Source: Hippophae tibetana
Lineage: Eukaryota > Streptophyta > Magnoliopsida > Rosales > Elaeagnaceae
Assembly: GCA_037013495.1 (NCBI GenBank)
Contig: CM072809.1
Coordinates: forward strand, 434,001 to 498,000
Direction of reading: 5' to 3'
DNA: 64,000 bases
The position numbers were made by a program, and so were the translations under genes. Below, piece after piece: positions 1-17,023 of this stretch. Position 1 is the first letter of the stretch. The number at the start of each line of letters is the position of its first letter. Under the pieces are notes generated by a model. That model searched no databases, was not told the origin of the DNA, and saw only the letters and a program-made list of their open reading frames with translations.

Positions 1-1
1 G

Positions 2-1111
<1,110 letters not shown>

Positions 1112-1779
1112 ACACTGAGAGAGAGAGAGAGAGAGCAATGGTCAAAAGGCATCCCAATCACTAGAACCAAATAACAAAAAGATGGTGTCGTTTTTAATTT
1201 ACATTCAAGTAGTTTGAATACTTTTTATTTAAGTTAACCTTCACATTTTTCGTAATGCTGTATTTCTATTTCTCTGTAATGGTAATTTTGGTTGTGAGAT
1301 CTGCAAACTCTTTATTTCTTTCATTGGAGCACAAATTGAATTATATTTTATGAACTCGAGCGAACAATAGGCCATCAGATGCCTCTTTAATAGAAATTTG
1401 CTTATGTAATATCTGTAAACTCTTTGTTATATTATTTCTTCATTGGAGCATAATAGGCCTTCAGGTAACTTTATAGTGAGATAGAAGTTTACGCCAGCCC
1501 CATCCCGGAATTGCCACCAGTATAGTGGGTCGGGGCAAAATAAAAATAATACCTCAATTAAAGCTCGAATGCACAACCTCAACATTGTTGTATTCTATGA
1601 ATAATTGTGATCTACTTATTATTATTTATTAAATAAAATAGACTAGGAATATCAATTTGGGATTTAATTTATGCACGTAGGTATTGAGTGATATCGATTA
1701 TGTCTCCACATGCAATCTGAAGGGAAAGCTTTGATAGATGAGTGAAAAATTATACATTAATATCATGATTTGGAATAAT
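1112..1779. other. EPSPS 3' UTR and spacer
   Basis: An (AG)n microsatellite lies just after the EPSPS stop (about 1117-1136), followed by AT-rich sequence with AATAAA-like signals. A GC-richer patch near 1490-1560 has no coding signature that I recognise. Confidence 0.5.
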
Positions 1780-4700
1780 ATGCTTACTTCAGTGCGGTTT
1801 TTCTTGACGAAAAAGAAATAGCAGGTCATGGAGTGGAACAACATTTCTAGGCAAGTTTATGGGTTTCTTGGTAGATACGAAACTTATACCACAAGAGGAT
1901 ATACGAGGCATCATGAAAGCCTTTAAAACTGTTCTTAAAATAAAAATGTTGCATGATTTTTGAATTGTAGATTCGGGTGACACAGATCATATGACTAATC
2001 ATGTGCCAAAGTCTCATAAGTTTGAAAAATTAGCAAATTTTTCTCAAGTTTCATTTGCAAATAATAAGAATGTAAAAGTCTTAGGAAAGGAAAAAATAAA
2101 ATTAATGTTAGATGAAATTGAGTCGATGGTTTTATATGTAACTTCCTTTCCTTTCCAACTTCTATCTTTGGGAAAAATTACAAATATCTTGAATTGCTTA
2201 GACATATTTTCTCCTCACAGTGTTATTATTCAAGATTGTGCCACCAAAAAGACGATTGGTAAAAGGTTTTATTTAGATGGTCTATATTACATATCTAATA
2301 GCCCAAAGGGTTTCAAGCAAAGTTCAATCCCATCCAAGATAATTAATTATGACATCATCGTTTAGCTCACCATTTTTCACCTATTTTGTAACTTTATTTC
2401 CAAAGTTAGTAAATGATACAATTTAATGTGAAACTTTCCACTTGTCTAAGGCCACTATATTACCTTTTAATTCTTCCTTGTTCAAGGTTAATAAGTGTTT
2501 TGAACTAGTTCATTCAAATGTATGGGGACCAACTAATAATTTTTTTGATGATTATAAGTATTTTGTGATTTTTATTGATGATTTCTTCCGAGTCACTTGA
2601 TTATATCTTCTAAAGTCTAAGAATGAAGTTATGGAAGTATTTAAGGATTTTCATAACCTTGTTAAAAACCACTTCTCCTCTAAAATTCAAACCTAAAGGT
2701 CTAACAATGGCACAAAATATATGTCTTATACCATGAAACAATATTTGAGCACTCATGACATCATGCATCAAACAAGTTGTGTTGGCACACCACAACAAAA
2801 TGGAATAGCCAAATGCAAAAATTGTGAATTACTTGAAAAAACTAGAGCACTAATGCTACAAATGAATGTAAAAAAGAGATTTTGGTCCCAAGGGGTTATG
2901 ACAACTACTTACATCATCAATAGATTACCCAATCGAGTCTTGGACTTTAAGTCTCCCTTAGAGGTCATGAAAGGAAGAAAAATTAATCTCTTACACCTTA
3001 GAGTCTTTGGCTACATATGTTTTGTACACATTCAACCTCATCACTGAGATAAATTGGATCCTAGAGCTATTAATTGTATTTCTCTCGGTTATTCATCTAC
3101 ACAAAAGAGATATAGATATGATAATCCCTAACTCAAGAGATTGATTGTGTCCAAAGATGTTCGATTCTATGAAACTATCCATTTTTCAACAAGTCACGTG
3201 AAATCACAAGTCAAGGGGATGGCATCTTAGATGTGTTCCCACTACCAAGAATCAAACTTAGGCTCCACAACAACAAGATCCCAGCCATGTCAACATGGAT
3301 GCATTTCTTAATGAAGGGTCTCGCTCTAATGGTATACTACATTAAGATGGTGACAATCAAGATGATCCTCACAATATGGTACAAGATATGAACGACTATG
3401 AGATAACTTCTTTTGCTCCACGATGCAATCCAATGTGTGTTAGGCAAAGTTCCACAAGATTTCAAGACTTTGTCACCTATAAACCCACACATCACATCTC
3501 CAATTATATGTCGTATAAGAGAGTGACACCAGCCCATGCTGCATTCCTTAGCATCATATCAAGTTATTGTAAGCTTCAAAACTTCCATGAGGCCAACAAC
3601 CAAGAGGTGTAGAAGGAAGCCATGTAAGAAGAACTTAAAACCCTAGATCAAAACAACACCTGAATCATCACCAAACTTCCAAAAGGCAAGAAATTTGTGT
3701 GTTGCAAATGGATTTATAAGCTCAAATTCAATTCATATGGATCAATTGAGAGGCATAAAGCAAGATTGGTGGCTCAAGGATTCACTCAAACATTCGATGT
3801 GGATTACAAAGAAACATCTGCACTTGTTGCCAAAATGAACACAATAAGAGTGCTAATATCTATGGCTATAAACAAAGGGTGGTCCATGTACCAAATGGAC
3901 TTGAAGAATGCATTCTTGCACATTAATATCAAAGAAGAAGTCTATATGAAATTTCCACTTGCAAATCCTCAAAGCAATGAACTGGATTTAGTATGAAAAT
4001 TGCACAAATCCATTTATGGTCTAAAATAGTCCCCATAAGTTTAGTGTGCAAAGCTAAGCTTAGTTCTTACTAGTTGTTGTTTCAAAAGCAGTAATTGGAT
4101 TCCTTACTATTTGTTTGCACGAGAGCTATGAGAAAATTGTTTGTATTTATTTATGTAGATGATATGATAATTACAGGTGATAATGCTGACAATATCTTCA
4201 ACCTCAAACAGTCCCTCAAACAAAGGTTTACAATTAAAGACCTTGGGATATTGAAATACTTTCTTGGTATAGAAATGGAAACCTCGCACAAGGGACTATT
4301 TCTTAGCCAAATGAAGTACGTCCTAGATTTTATAAAGGAAGCTAACATGAACGATGCTAAACCGACCATTACCCTCTTGATAGCAAGCTCAAACATAGCT
4401 TGAAAGGCACGCCACTCACGAATATAAGTTATTATCAATGACTTGTTGGTAAGTTGATCTACCTAACAATCATTAGACCTGACATCACATATTCTGTAAG
4501 TATTGTGAGCCAATTTATGCATTCCTCGACACTTGAGCATTTGACCTTTGTTAAAAGGATCAGTAGGTTGTGGTATCATCATGAAGAAGAATGACAACAC
4601 ATAAATCATCGGGTATTGCGATGTTGATTGGGCAGGGAAAGCAATAGATCCTAAGTTTAACACTAGCTAGTGTATATTTTTTGGTGGAAACTTGGTCACA

Positions 4701-5450
4701 TGGAAGAGTAAGAAACAAATTGTCATCATCAGATCAAGTCCCAAAGCTGAGTGTCTTCCAATGACTTCAGGTGCATGTGAGTTGATATGACTCAAAGGTC
4801 TTTTGTATGATTCATGTGTTCCTACAACTCTTCATATGTCTTTATTTTATGATAATACGGCAGTTATGCATATAGCATTAAACTCAATGTTTCACGATAT
4901 GACAAAACATATTGAAGTTATTACATTTGTGAACAAGTTTAGTCGTTCGTGGTTCAGACACATTATACAAGAAGTTTCGACCAATTGATTGACATCTTCA
5001 CCAAGCTCTTAGCTTTTCATCAATTTTAATGACTTATGTCTAAGCTTGGATCCATAATATAACATTAAACCCAATGTTTCACGAGAGGATGAAACACATT
5101 GAAGTTGACTGTCATTACGTTGGTGAGCAAGTTCAATCACAAGTGATTCAGACATATTATACAAGAAGCTTCGACTAACTGGCTGACATCTTCACTAAAC
5201 CCTTGACTTCTCATCAATTTCAACGATTTTTGTCTAAGTTTGGATCCATAAACCTTCTGGATCAAGCTTGAAGGAGAGTATTAGATATTAGTTCTTAATT
5301 CAAGTATATTAGTTCTTAATTCAAGGAGTAAATCAATGACCTTAATTTAAGAAATATTTTAAAGAGTAAATCAAAAAATCATTCAATGAATAATCCAAAA
5401 AATCAATCTCTTAATATATAATTATACAATTATAACGAAAAGCATACAAT
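1780..5450 (+). mobile_element. Copia LTR retrotransposon remnant, broken, 5' part absent
   Basis: A fossil Ty1/copia element in the EPSPS orientation. Recognisable parts, in order, are the gag-end/protease border (about 1800-2360), integrase core (about 2500-3180), reverse transcriptase (about 3600-4400) and RNase H (about 4450-5260). A polypurine-like stretch near 5270 leads into the start of a 3' LTR (about 5280-5450). It is the same family as the minus-strand Copia at 23700-42275, with matching border sequence, RT and LTR. No 5' LTR is visible. The frames carry many breaks, so it is old and inactive. Confidence 0.88.
4876..5259 (+). repeat. Tandem duplication of about 190 bp at the 3' end of the Copia remnant
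   Basis: The segment around 4876-5060, covering the end of the RNase H region, is followed directly by a second diverged copy at about 5063-5259. Both begin at the motif for the conserved FHER(T)KHIE block and end near 'aagtttggatccata'. The copies differ at many sites, so the duplication is old, or arose by recombination between two family members. Confidence 0.75.
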
Positions 5451-6618
5451 TACCTTCACGTATAATAATGAGTTTGTGATCACTTTCTTAATGTTACAAT
5501 AATCACATATCATGTTACTACGATTTATACATCATATTTGGCTATTATTACTATAATTTATATTCTAGTTAATATATATATATATATAACTAGTAATAAA
5601 AAAAACATCTTACTCAAAAAATTATTTATTATTTAATATAAAGCTTAAATATGCTTTATGCTAACGTACATAATTAAAAAAAAGCCCAATTTTTTTTTAA
5701 TTTTGTTAGTCATTTTAACCATTTTTATTAATAAGATTAAATTTTTTTAATTTCACTTGAATCGTTATTTTTTTAACAAAAATAATTAAAATAATATAAA
5801 TGTTATATAAAATTAAATATTTGAAATACTTTTATAATAAGTGAAAAGTTACAAGTATTTTACTATCCGTTCAAAACATTAAAAAAAATAAAAACATATT
5901 AAACTCTTAATGCAAATATAAATCTGAGATAAATCAAGCCCAAATGCTACAGGTCTCGCACATTTTTCCAAGGTGGGATAATTTTCCTAAAAATTAAAAT
6001 AGGGAGTAAAAAAAATTAAGCTCAATACCTCACAATCAATCAAATTATAATATTTAGAAAAAAAAAAATACTTATGTTAAAGAACAACCCGCTACACCTA
6101 TTACAACTCTTTTTTTTTTCTTTCTTTCTCCGTTTATTTTGTTCTTCCGGTGGTTAAAACCAAAAATCCTTATGGCTGAAAGCCCACTAATTGACCACTT
6201 TGAACAATTTTAAGATTTCTTTTAGTCGGATTGAACTAACGTCATAAAAAATATACACAAAAAGATTGAACAGAACTTAACCAAATAATCAAAATGGAAA
6301 TCTTTTATCTTCTACTGTAAACCAAAAAGGAGAGAGAAGAATACCACCAACAATAATAACCCATCCTTCCCCTCCAAGAAAGCAGAAGATTCCCATTACA
6401 AAACGTGGAAAACAGCGAAAACAAATACTAACCGAAGCCCTTTCCTTTCCTTATCTTCAACACCATCACTACCATAGAGTAATTTTGAGTTAACTCATAT
6501 TTTCAAACCCTAACCCTAATAGAAACCCCCAATTTTGACTCAAGGTTTGAGCGGAAAAGAGGAAAAGGAAACCTTGGTATTCTTACAAATCCTGCGTTTT
6601 GTTAGTTTTACAGAGAAA
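5451..6618. other. Spacer, promoter and 5' UTR of the epimerase gene
   Basis: AT-rich sequence with no coding pattern. The last 300 bp before the epimerase ATG become pyrimidine/adenine-rich, as plant leaders often are. I could not fix a TATA box or transcription start. Confidence 0.45.
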
Positions 6619-7917
6619 ATGTCCCATCTTGATAACATTCCATCGACTTCTGGAAAGTTTAGGATGGAGAAATCTCCCTACATTCATAGACTTCGTTGGC
6701 ATTCCTCGCTTGCAAAGCTCACATTTTGGTCTTTTGTATTATTGTGCTTGATCTTGTTCTACTTCATGCGAACGCCGTCCTCGTCTCCTATACCTTCCGA
6801 TCCTTCCCGTCGTTCTCTCAGAACCTACAACTGGGGCGGATCCGCTTGGGAAAAACGGGTGAGGTCATCGGCCCGGATCCGTTCCCCTAATGGGATTTCA
6901 GTTCTGGTCACCGGTGCAGCTGGGTTTGTGGGGACACATGTCTCCTCAGCGCTCAAGCGCCGTGGAGACGGTGTTGTTGGTCTTGATAATTTTAATGACT
7001 ATTATGACATTTCATTGAAACGAGCTCGCCAAGCGCTTTTGGAGCGAACCGGGATTTTAATTGTTGAAGGAGATATCAATGATTCAGCTTTGCTGAAGAA
7101 GCTTTTCGAGGTTGTGGCATTTACCCATGTGATGCATTTGGCTGCTCAAGCTGGTGTGAGGTACGCAATGGAAAATCCTGACTCATATGTGCATAGTAAT
7201 ATTGCTGGTTTTGTTAATCTTCTTGAAGTTTGTAAATCTGCGAACCCACAACCTGCAATTGTTTGGGCATCGTCTAGTTCTGTTTATGGACTTAACACTA
7301 AAGTGCCCTTTTCTGAAAGAGATAGGACTGACCAGCCTGCTAGTCTCTATGCTGCTACTAAGAAAGCTGGTGAGGAAATTGCACACGCTTTTAACCACAT
7401 ATATGGCCTTTCACTTACTGGACTGCGATTCTTTACCGTTTATGGTCCTTGGGGAAGACCAGACATGGCATACTTCTTTTTTACTAGAGATATATTGAAG
7501 GGAAAGTCAATAACAATCTTTGAAGCTCCTAATCATGGTACAGTTGCAAGGGATTTTACATACATTGATGATATTGTAAAGGGTTGCTTGGGAGCATTGG
7601 ATACTGCTCAGAAGAGCACAGGAAGTGGAGGGAAGAAGAAGGGACCAGCACAATTTCGGGTTTTTAATTTGGGGAATACTTTCCCTGTACCAGTTTCGGA
7701 TCTTGTCAGCATATTGGAGAGGCTCTTGAAGGTGAAAGCAAAGAGAAACATAATGAAAATGCCCCAAAATGGAGATGTTCAATATACTCATGCTAATATT
7801 AGCTTTGCTCAAAGGGAACTTGGATATAAACCCGCAACAGATTTGCAAACTGGTTTGAAGAAATTTGTGCGGTGGTACCTCAGTTACTACTCTAGCGGGA
7901 AGAAGGCTGCTGGATAA
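6619..7917 (+). CDS. GAE: UDP-glucuronate 4-epimerase (GAE family), Golgi type II membrane protein
   Basis: This enzyme interconverts UDP-glucuronate and UDP-galacturonate in the Golgi, supplying galacturonate for pectin. The chosen start gives 432 residues, matching the usual GAE length, and MSHLD matches the N-termini of Arabidopsis GAE2-GAE5; an upstream in-frame ATG at 6535 would add 28 atypical residues. A short cytosolic tail precedes a membrane anchor at about residues 31-50. The extended-SDR domain follows: the NAD-binding GAAGFVG motif (99-105), the SSSSVYG serine block (219-225) and the catalytic Tyr244-x3-Lys248. GPWGRPDMAYF and DFTYIDDIVKG are typical GAE blocks. The reading frame is intact and intronless, as in known plant GAE genes. 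The family is secure; assignment to a single paralogue is not. Confidence 0.97.
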   Translation: MSHLDNIPSTSGKFRMEKSPYIHRLRWHSSLAKLTFWSFVLLCLILFYFMRTPSSSPIPSDPSRRSLRTYNWGGSAWEKRVRSSARIRSPNGISVLVTGAAGFVGTHVSSALKRRGDGVVGLDNFNDYYDISLKRARQALLERTGILIVEGDINDSALLKKLFEVVAFTHVMHLAAQAGVRYAMENPDSYVHSNIAGFVNLLEVCKSANPQPAIVWASSSSVYGLNTKVPFSERDRTDQPASLYAATKKAGEEIAHAFNHIYGLSLTGLRFFTVYGPWGRPDMAYFFFTRDILKGKSITIFEAPNHGTVARDFTYIDDIVKGCLGALDTAQKSTGSGGKKKGPAQFRVFNLGNTFPVPVSDLVSILERLLKVKAKRNIMKMPQNGDVQYTHANISFAQRELGYKPATDLQTGLKKFVRWYLSYYSSGKKAAG

Positions 7918-10502
7918 CTAATTCTTTCGTATGTGTGGTAGGATCCTTTGAACTTTTATTCATTACAATTCTTCTGATTTTTTTTTATAGTAATTATCTG
8001 TTCGTTGCCTTTCATATACCTTAATTGATGCCATATATGGAGGAATCCTGTGTCTTAAACTGAAGAAATTTTGTTGTTGGTGAACATTGTTCGTGGGGAC
8101 ACTTCCCATTTCCCCCAAGTTGTACCAAAAGAAAATGAGGACAATCTCTCTTTCTTTGGAATGTAATTGTTAGTATTGGAAATTTAGAATTCATGATTCA
8201 AAGAGCATATGCTGATTGGTGGACATGTTTGATTGGTATGCAATTCAATAAAATAGCACACAACGTTTGATCTTTCCGTTTTAGTGAGATGATCTGAGCT
8301 ACTCTTAACTTTTTGTTTTGGTATGCAATTCAATAAAATAGTACACGACGTTGGTAGTGTGTATTATTGATGTTTATCAGAATTACTTACCACGTTTCTG
8401 TATGGTTTACCTTTCCAAGTCTACTCAGTTTTCGTTTGACATACATCTCTAGTTGCAGCACTAAAGACCGCATCCCTAATTTCTTGGCTTGCTGGTTTCA
8501 CTAGTTAGTTATGCACTTGATATTTTGGTTCCGGAGTTGTATTGTCTTCCAGGAATTGTGTTCTGTTTTTTGTGTCTTCAGGTTATTTTTGGGAACTAAT
8601 TGCAGTCATTAGATGAAACAGCATAGTTTTTACATAGAGGAATAATATGTCAATATTTGTACTCATGTCAATTATGATATGATATGATAGTGATTAATTT
8701 TCTTGAAAAATGAACAACTTTTTTCATTTATTTAGTAACATTATAATTACCGTGAATACAAATCGATGTGATCATACCTTACTTTTTTTTACATCTGCAA
8801 ATGTTTTTGCATTACCGAGAACCTGTAAGGTCATGCTGCTGATGAAGCTATCTCTCAGAATTCAACTTGACCAGTTCCTCATACTTTGCTTTTTAGTTCT
8901 CGTCCATTTCCTCACCTTGTTTTTGAAATATGGAAATTAATGGCATTATCAATTTACGATATGATTTTTCATACATTTTTTCCCTCGATTTGAAAGATAC
9001 TTCATGTATATGTTCATCAGTATAAACTATTTTTTTGTGACAACTACCGCTTTGTTGTTGCTGCCACTGCTGATAATGACAGTCCTAAGTCCATGATTAA
9101 AAATGATTTCATTTTTTTAAAATGAATTTTCAATTATTCTGATTGGTTTTTAGCTATCATATTATGAGAAATTATACATTATTTTAAGAATAAATGATAT
9201 AGTGCACTATATTAATTTTATTTATTGTTAAAAAAAACAGTAGATAGTTATATAAAGTTTGAGAACAACTAAAAAAAACATTTATAATCATAAAAAATAA
9301 TACCCTTATATTTATTTTATATATTTTTAATATTAAAAAACATTTTGTTATATTATTTTATTTTGAACATTATCTAATTAAAATATATTTAAATTAAATT
9401 ATATCTATTTTGTTTCGTTAAATATTAAAAATCATTTAATATTACTAAATTATTATTTTCGTTTTTATAAAATTTACTTATCATTTTTTTAATATTCCAT
9501 ATTCCAAATATTTATTGCATTTATCTCATCATGGATAGATCAAAATCAATAAATAATCTCTCATATTATACTGTGTTTATTGTCATTTTCTTTTTTCTTT
9601 TTTATAATCAGATTCTGACTGTTCGTATTTAAAAAAAATACTGACAAGGATTGCCACCCCGAGTAGAACAATTAAAATTAGGAAAAGTTTAATCTCATGC
9701 CACACAAAAAAATCTCATAATCATATCAATATCCAATATTTTAATATTACCAAAATATTTCACACCGTCAAATAAATTAAGTATAATCATACTAGAATTA
9801 ACTATATTAAATTATACTATAATTAATCTGTATAATATTTGATACAAATTATATAATTTATTCCAATAAAATTAGTTATAAATAATTTATATTAAAAATA
9901 ATTCTTTATTATAAAATTTATTTAAATAACATTTAATTTATTTTTATAATTTTATTATATTTTAAAAATAAAAAATATTATTTTCAATTTAATATGAAAT
10001 AAAAAAAATCAAGATAAGTAATATTAAATTCGAGAATAAAATAAATATATAAAAATAGTCAGTGATAAACATAGCTAAGCTAAACTAAACTATTATAATT
10101 GATTTTAGGTCCAGAGGAAAATACTAATTACTTATAGGAGGATAAAAAAAAAAGCCTTCTCAAGGCCTAGTTTATTATTCAAAACCATTGCTTATGTGAT
10201 TCTCTAGCCCAATAAGGCGGAAGATAAATGTAACAACTTTATTGAAATATATAATTGTCCACTATTTTATTAAAACGGCCACTAACAAGATTAATAGATT
10301 GTAACATATAAAATTATTAGATCTTTGCTTTAAAAAGAAAAAAAACATAAAATCAATCTATCCGATAGATTAGCAAATCTATTGTCCTAGAAGTTGATGA
10401 ATTTGAAGCACACATATTAAATTCGAACAAATAAAGAAAGACAGAGATGTTCTTCCCCTCATTTTAAGACACGTTGAAGGAAGCGACCAAAACTTTTTAT
10501 CA
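7918..10502. other. 3' UTR of the epimerase and AT-rich spacer
   Basis: The epimerase 3' flank contains candidate AATAAA signals. Two of these sit in a direct repeat of about 30 bp (starting near 8235 and 8320, period about 85) that reads 'tatgcaattcaataaaata'. From about 9120 to 10480 the sequence is very AT-rich with no coding structure. Confidence 0.5.
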
Positions 10503-13064
<2,562 letters not shown>

Positions 13065-14576
13065 GGTTACAGTGTCTCTAGGTACCACAAGCTTTGCCTC
13101 TTTCTGCTGCTGGCTGGCTGGCTGACTGAGATGTTCACAGAAACCCTAAGGACGGAGAAGAAACAAAAATTTGATTTTGGGTGGTAGGGAGTTTTAATAT
13201 TTTGGGTTATTTTCTTCGTGGACTCCTTGATGTTTTGGGCTACGATGTCGGCCCAATCGTAGTCGTAAAATTGGCACATTTCTATTTTGTAGATACAACT
13301 GTAATTTGTTACAGTAAATTCTACCTGCATCCATCAAAATCTACAGCTACATACCATTCAATACAAAATTTTCAATAATTTTAAACACAAGGTTGTGTAG
13401 TTATAGGTTTTGGAATATCTATTTAGAATTAGCCATTTGTTACTCATGTAGCCGTTCCTGAAGTGCTTTACTTTATTGTCATGGACGTGACTTACGTGAG
13501 TAATTTGTGTTAGGGGATGTACGGAAGCCTAGAGAATACGTGCTCTCTCTTATTTATTAATAATTAAAAAAATTAGAACTAATATTTATAAATTTATACA
13601 TAAATATATTCTTAAAATAAAACTCTATTTTCTTTAAATTTTACACTTTTATTACATAAAAAATTACTAAAATTCAATAATCAAAATGTATTTGAATTCA
13701 AATAAAACAAATAATAATGAGAAATATTTTTTTTTCTATTTTTATGATACGTATCTAAGTTCAAATTCTAAACTTGCAACTTATTTTGACAGGTATAGTG
13801 GTCTTTTCGCTGCTTTAAATTTCTTAAGTATCTTGTACCATTTAAGATATTTAATTTCACATGTATTTAATTATTTGACATCTTATATTTTTTTCCATGT
13901 TATGTTCACTTCCATTTGTGTGAAATAAACAAAATTAATTTAAGATAATAATCACTTTATTTTGTTTACTCAAATTCTGATGCTCATTTTCATTCTATTT
14001 TTTATCGTTAAAAAGTAATATAAATAAAAGAAAAGTTATAAGTTTACACTTTATATTATATTGTTTGTTAATGGAATGTATCTACAGTATCATTTTCAAG
14101 CACAGATTTTCGTAAAAAAATGGAGATCATTTTTTCTATCCTTAATTTTAAATCTAAACCCTATATTTTCATATCCAATATATACAATAAATTTACGAAT
14201 TTAATAAAAAATAATATTTAAAATATTTAATTATTAGATCAATAACAATGTAGATAGTTGATCTAACAATTACAAATAAATTATCTCATTCCTCTGTGAA
14301 AATGTTAGGAATTGTTATTTCAACATCAATGTCTAACCATAGATGACTTCAGAATAGATCTCTTCAACTTGAGGATGGAATTTATCTTGTACCATAAACT
14401 CATGAACTACTCCCTCAAGTTCAATCCAACTACAACCAGGAAGTTTCTTTCTCACATCGTCATTCTAACTTTACGAATATCACTCCACATGCCAATAGCC
14501 AGCATATATATTAGACAAAAGAACGTAAGAACTTGGATTAAACAAATCCCGCATGATTAGATTTCTAGCTATTGTC
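13065..14576. other. RPS13 5' flank and spacer
   Basis: About 100 bp upstream of the RPS13 ATG are pyrimidine-rich on the minus strand, as in ribosomal-protein leaders. The rest, to about 14570, is AT-rich and shows no supported gene. Several open stretches have low-complexity composition and are not credible as proteins. Confidence 0.45.
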
Positions 14577-15500
14577 TCCCCAGTATGGTATATATATTTC
14601 GTGATTCTTACATGCGCTAAGCAAAGTCTTCCAAACAACATTATTTGGCTCAACAGGCATGTCCTTTACTAATCTTTTCGCTTCCCAAATGTACCCAGCA
14701 CGACCAAGGATATCAAGTATGCATCCATAGTGTTGTACTGTTGGCTCTATATTATGAACTACACTCATGAGCTAAAAACACATCAAACCTTCCTTGACCA
14801 AACTAGCATGACTACAAGCATTAAGCACCCCAATAAAAGTAATATTATCTGGTTTTATTGAAAGCCTCTCCATCTCCACAAGCAAATGAAATGCCAATTC
14901 TCCCAATCCATTCATTGCTAGCCATTAATCATAGCATTCCAATGATCAACACCTCTTTCTTCCACTCTTTCAAATACAATATTTGCATTCCCTATTCTGC
15001 CAGATTTCCCATACTTGTCTATAAGAGCAGCACCAAGTTTTCCAACCAAAGGAAACCCATTTTCCTCCAAATAAAGGTGCACAACAACCCCTTTTTCGAT
15101 GTGTCCTAATTAGGCAGCAGCTGAAAGAGCAATCAACAATATGGCATCCAGTTAAACAAGTTAAGCGCATCTTCTAACTTTCCATGTTTTACATATCCAC
15201 CAACCATTACATTCCATGAAACTATAGTCTCTTGCATGCATTGACCAAAACAAATCCCAAGCACTCTCAAGCCCATCATCAGACTACGCATACCCACTAA
15301 TCATAATATTCCAAGAAATCAAATTATTTTCCTACACATGCATATTATCAAACACTTGGCGCGCCAATTCAATCCTTCCAAATTTAACATAACCATCAAT
15401 CATTGTGTTATAAGAAACAGAGTTCCACTTTGACGTAGAATCAAACATTTGTCAGGCAAATTCAACGCACCCACATCACAAATACAACTCAATCAAACAA
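14577..15500 (-). pseudogene. Pentatricopeptide-repeat (PPR) protein pseudogene, E-motif end
   Basis: On the minus strand, translation gives PPR repeat signatures such as VSWNIMISGYA-like and ITFIGVLNACSHASLV blocks. They are followed by IEPTVQHYGCILDILGRAG and MPVEPNNVVWKTLLSACKNHE, the usual end of a PLS-class PPR protein with an E motif. Such proteins bind organellar RNA, often for C-to-U editing. The repeats lie in different frames and are cut by stops: one TAG follows the ISGYA block and another precedes LMSVVHNIEP. This is a decayed copy of a host gene. No start codon or upstream repeats can be assigned. Confidence 0.82.
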
Positions 15501-15820
15501 ATTTGCAAATATAAAACCAACCCAATTTCCATTTTCCTCCACAATCCATGAACCTGCAATCTTTCATTTAACAAACTCGTCCGTCCACATGCTTTTAAAG
15601 TAAAAAAAAAATGAGAATTGATCGACAAGCTTCCCATTTAAAATCATCAAAGAAAACAAAACTTAACCTTGCTTTGGGTCACATCCATGCGAGTAAGATG
15701 TTTGGTTGTTTTCCACCCCATTTTTCATCTGTGTACAAAATTTCGTTGAATTCACCTGTGAAAAGTATAGAGAGATAAGAAGAAAAAATGATTTAATGTT
15801 GTATTGGTGTGTTTTAGAAT

Positions 15821-15930
15821 GTAACAAGTGTAGTACAAGTGTGTTACAAGTGAAATAGTAAGTGTAGTACAAGTGAAATAGTACAAGTGTGGTACAAGTG
15901 AAATAGTGAAAGTGTAGTACAAGTGAAATA
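15821..15930. repeat. Minisatellite with GTGTAGTACAAGTGAAATA-like units
   Basis: The motif 'gtgtagtacaagtgaaata' and variants (GTGTGTTACAAG, GTGTGGTACAAG) occur about five times in 110 bp, in one orientation with irregular spacing of about 20-30 bp. Confidence 0.75.
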
Positions 15931-17023
15931 AATATAATTTAACATCACCTATGGTTATCCGTTCACCATCGTATGCAACTAGTACACCAAAAACGACCGA
16001 AAGGAAATCTTTTCATTATAGTAAGGGGTAGAATGAGTACAAAATAACAACCATTTGCTTAGATTACCATGTAATTTTCAAAATTTCACTGCTAACAACC
16101 TATCGGATTCTTCAAAAACAACAAAATCAAAACCTTCTTTTACTAAGAAAGCAAAGCCCCCAGCTAGCTAGATTGACAGAAGAAGAATAAGCAAAATAAA
16201 ATCTTGAACCCATCCTAACAGCAAGCTGCTGGTTCAAAAAAACACTCGAGGTTTTTGTTTCCATAAAATCTTAAAGAACTTAGATTCGGTTGGTGTTAAC
16301 GTAATATTTATTTTTAATTATTATAATTTTTTTTATATACATATACCGTAAATATTCATTTATTAATTATGAATAAAGTTATTTCTTATATGTTATCAGA
16401 ACTTATAAAATAATTTCCAAAAAAATCAACTCACATAAAAAAAATTCTCATTATTTTTTTTTTCAAAATCAATTTCGATTCACAAAATAATTTCAATTTC
16501 GTCCCATCATAATATCCAGAAGAATATGAGAAATCTGCAATTGATTTCAAGCCAAAATACCTCCCCATGCGCTCACACGCATCTTTCCTGAGTTCATCGG
16601 CGTTCCACGCGCCAACACGCATCAGTTGTTGAGGAAGACGACTCCAACAACATGTCGTTCGTGTGCCTCTGAAGCAAACAACATGTTGTTCATCCGATTC
16701 AACGCTTCAGCGTTGCAGTCGCCGTCCCAATCACTCCAAACGCCAATTCACCCATTTTTTGACCGGTTTTGTGGCTGAAATTTCCGGTTATGTAATTCTT
16801 GACTCATTTTCTAAAAGATAAAACATATTCCAATTCATTATTTGTTTCATAAATAGTTATTATTGTCTAAAATACACTTAAACCTATCTCGTTCTTTCGA
16901 TTTATTTTACTCAATAATAATGTTTATAACTACGAATACCAACCTTATTTTATCATAGTGGTATGATGACCCTAGTCATTCATTATATCTACACCACTCA
17001 AACCAACTAGGCATGGTTTTAGT

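Noticed and set aside
6535-6618. Upstream in-frame ATG extending the epimerase by 28 residues
   Set aside because: The added residues do not resemble GAE N-termini. The MSHLD start matches the family and leaves the membrane anchor in its usual place.
8235-8352. Direct repeat near the epimerase poly(A) region
   Set aside because: A single 30-bp repeat at AT-rich sequence; kept only as a note because nothing shows a role.
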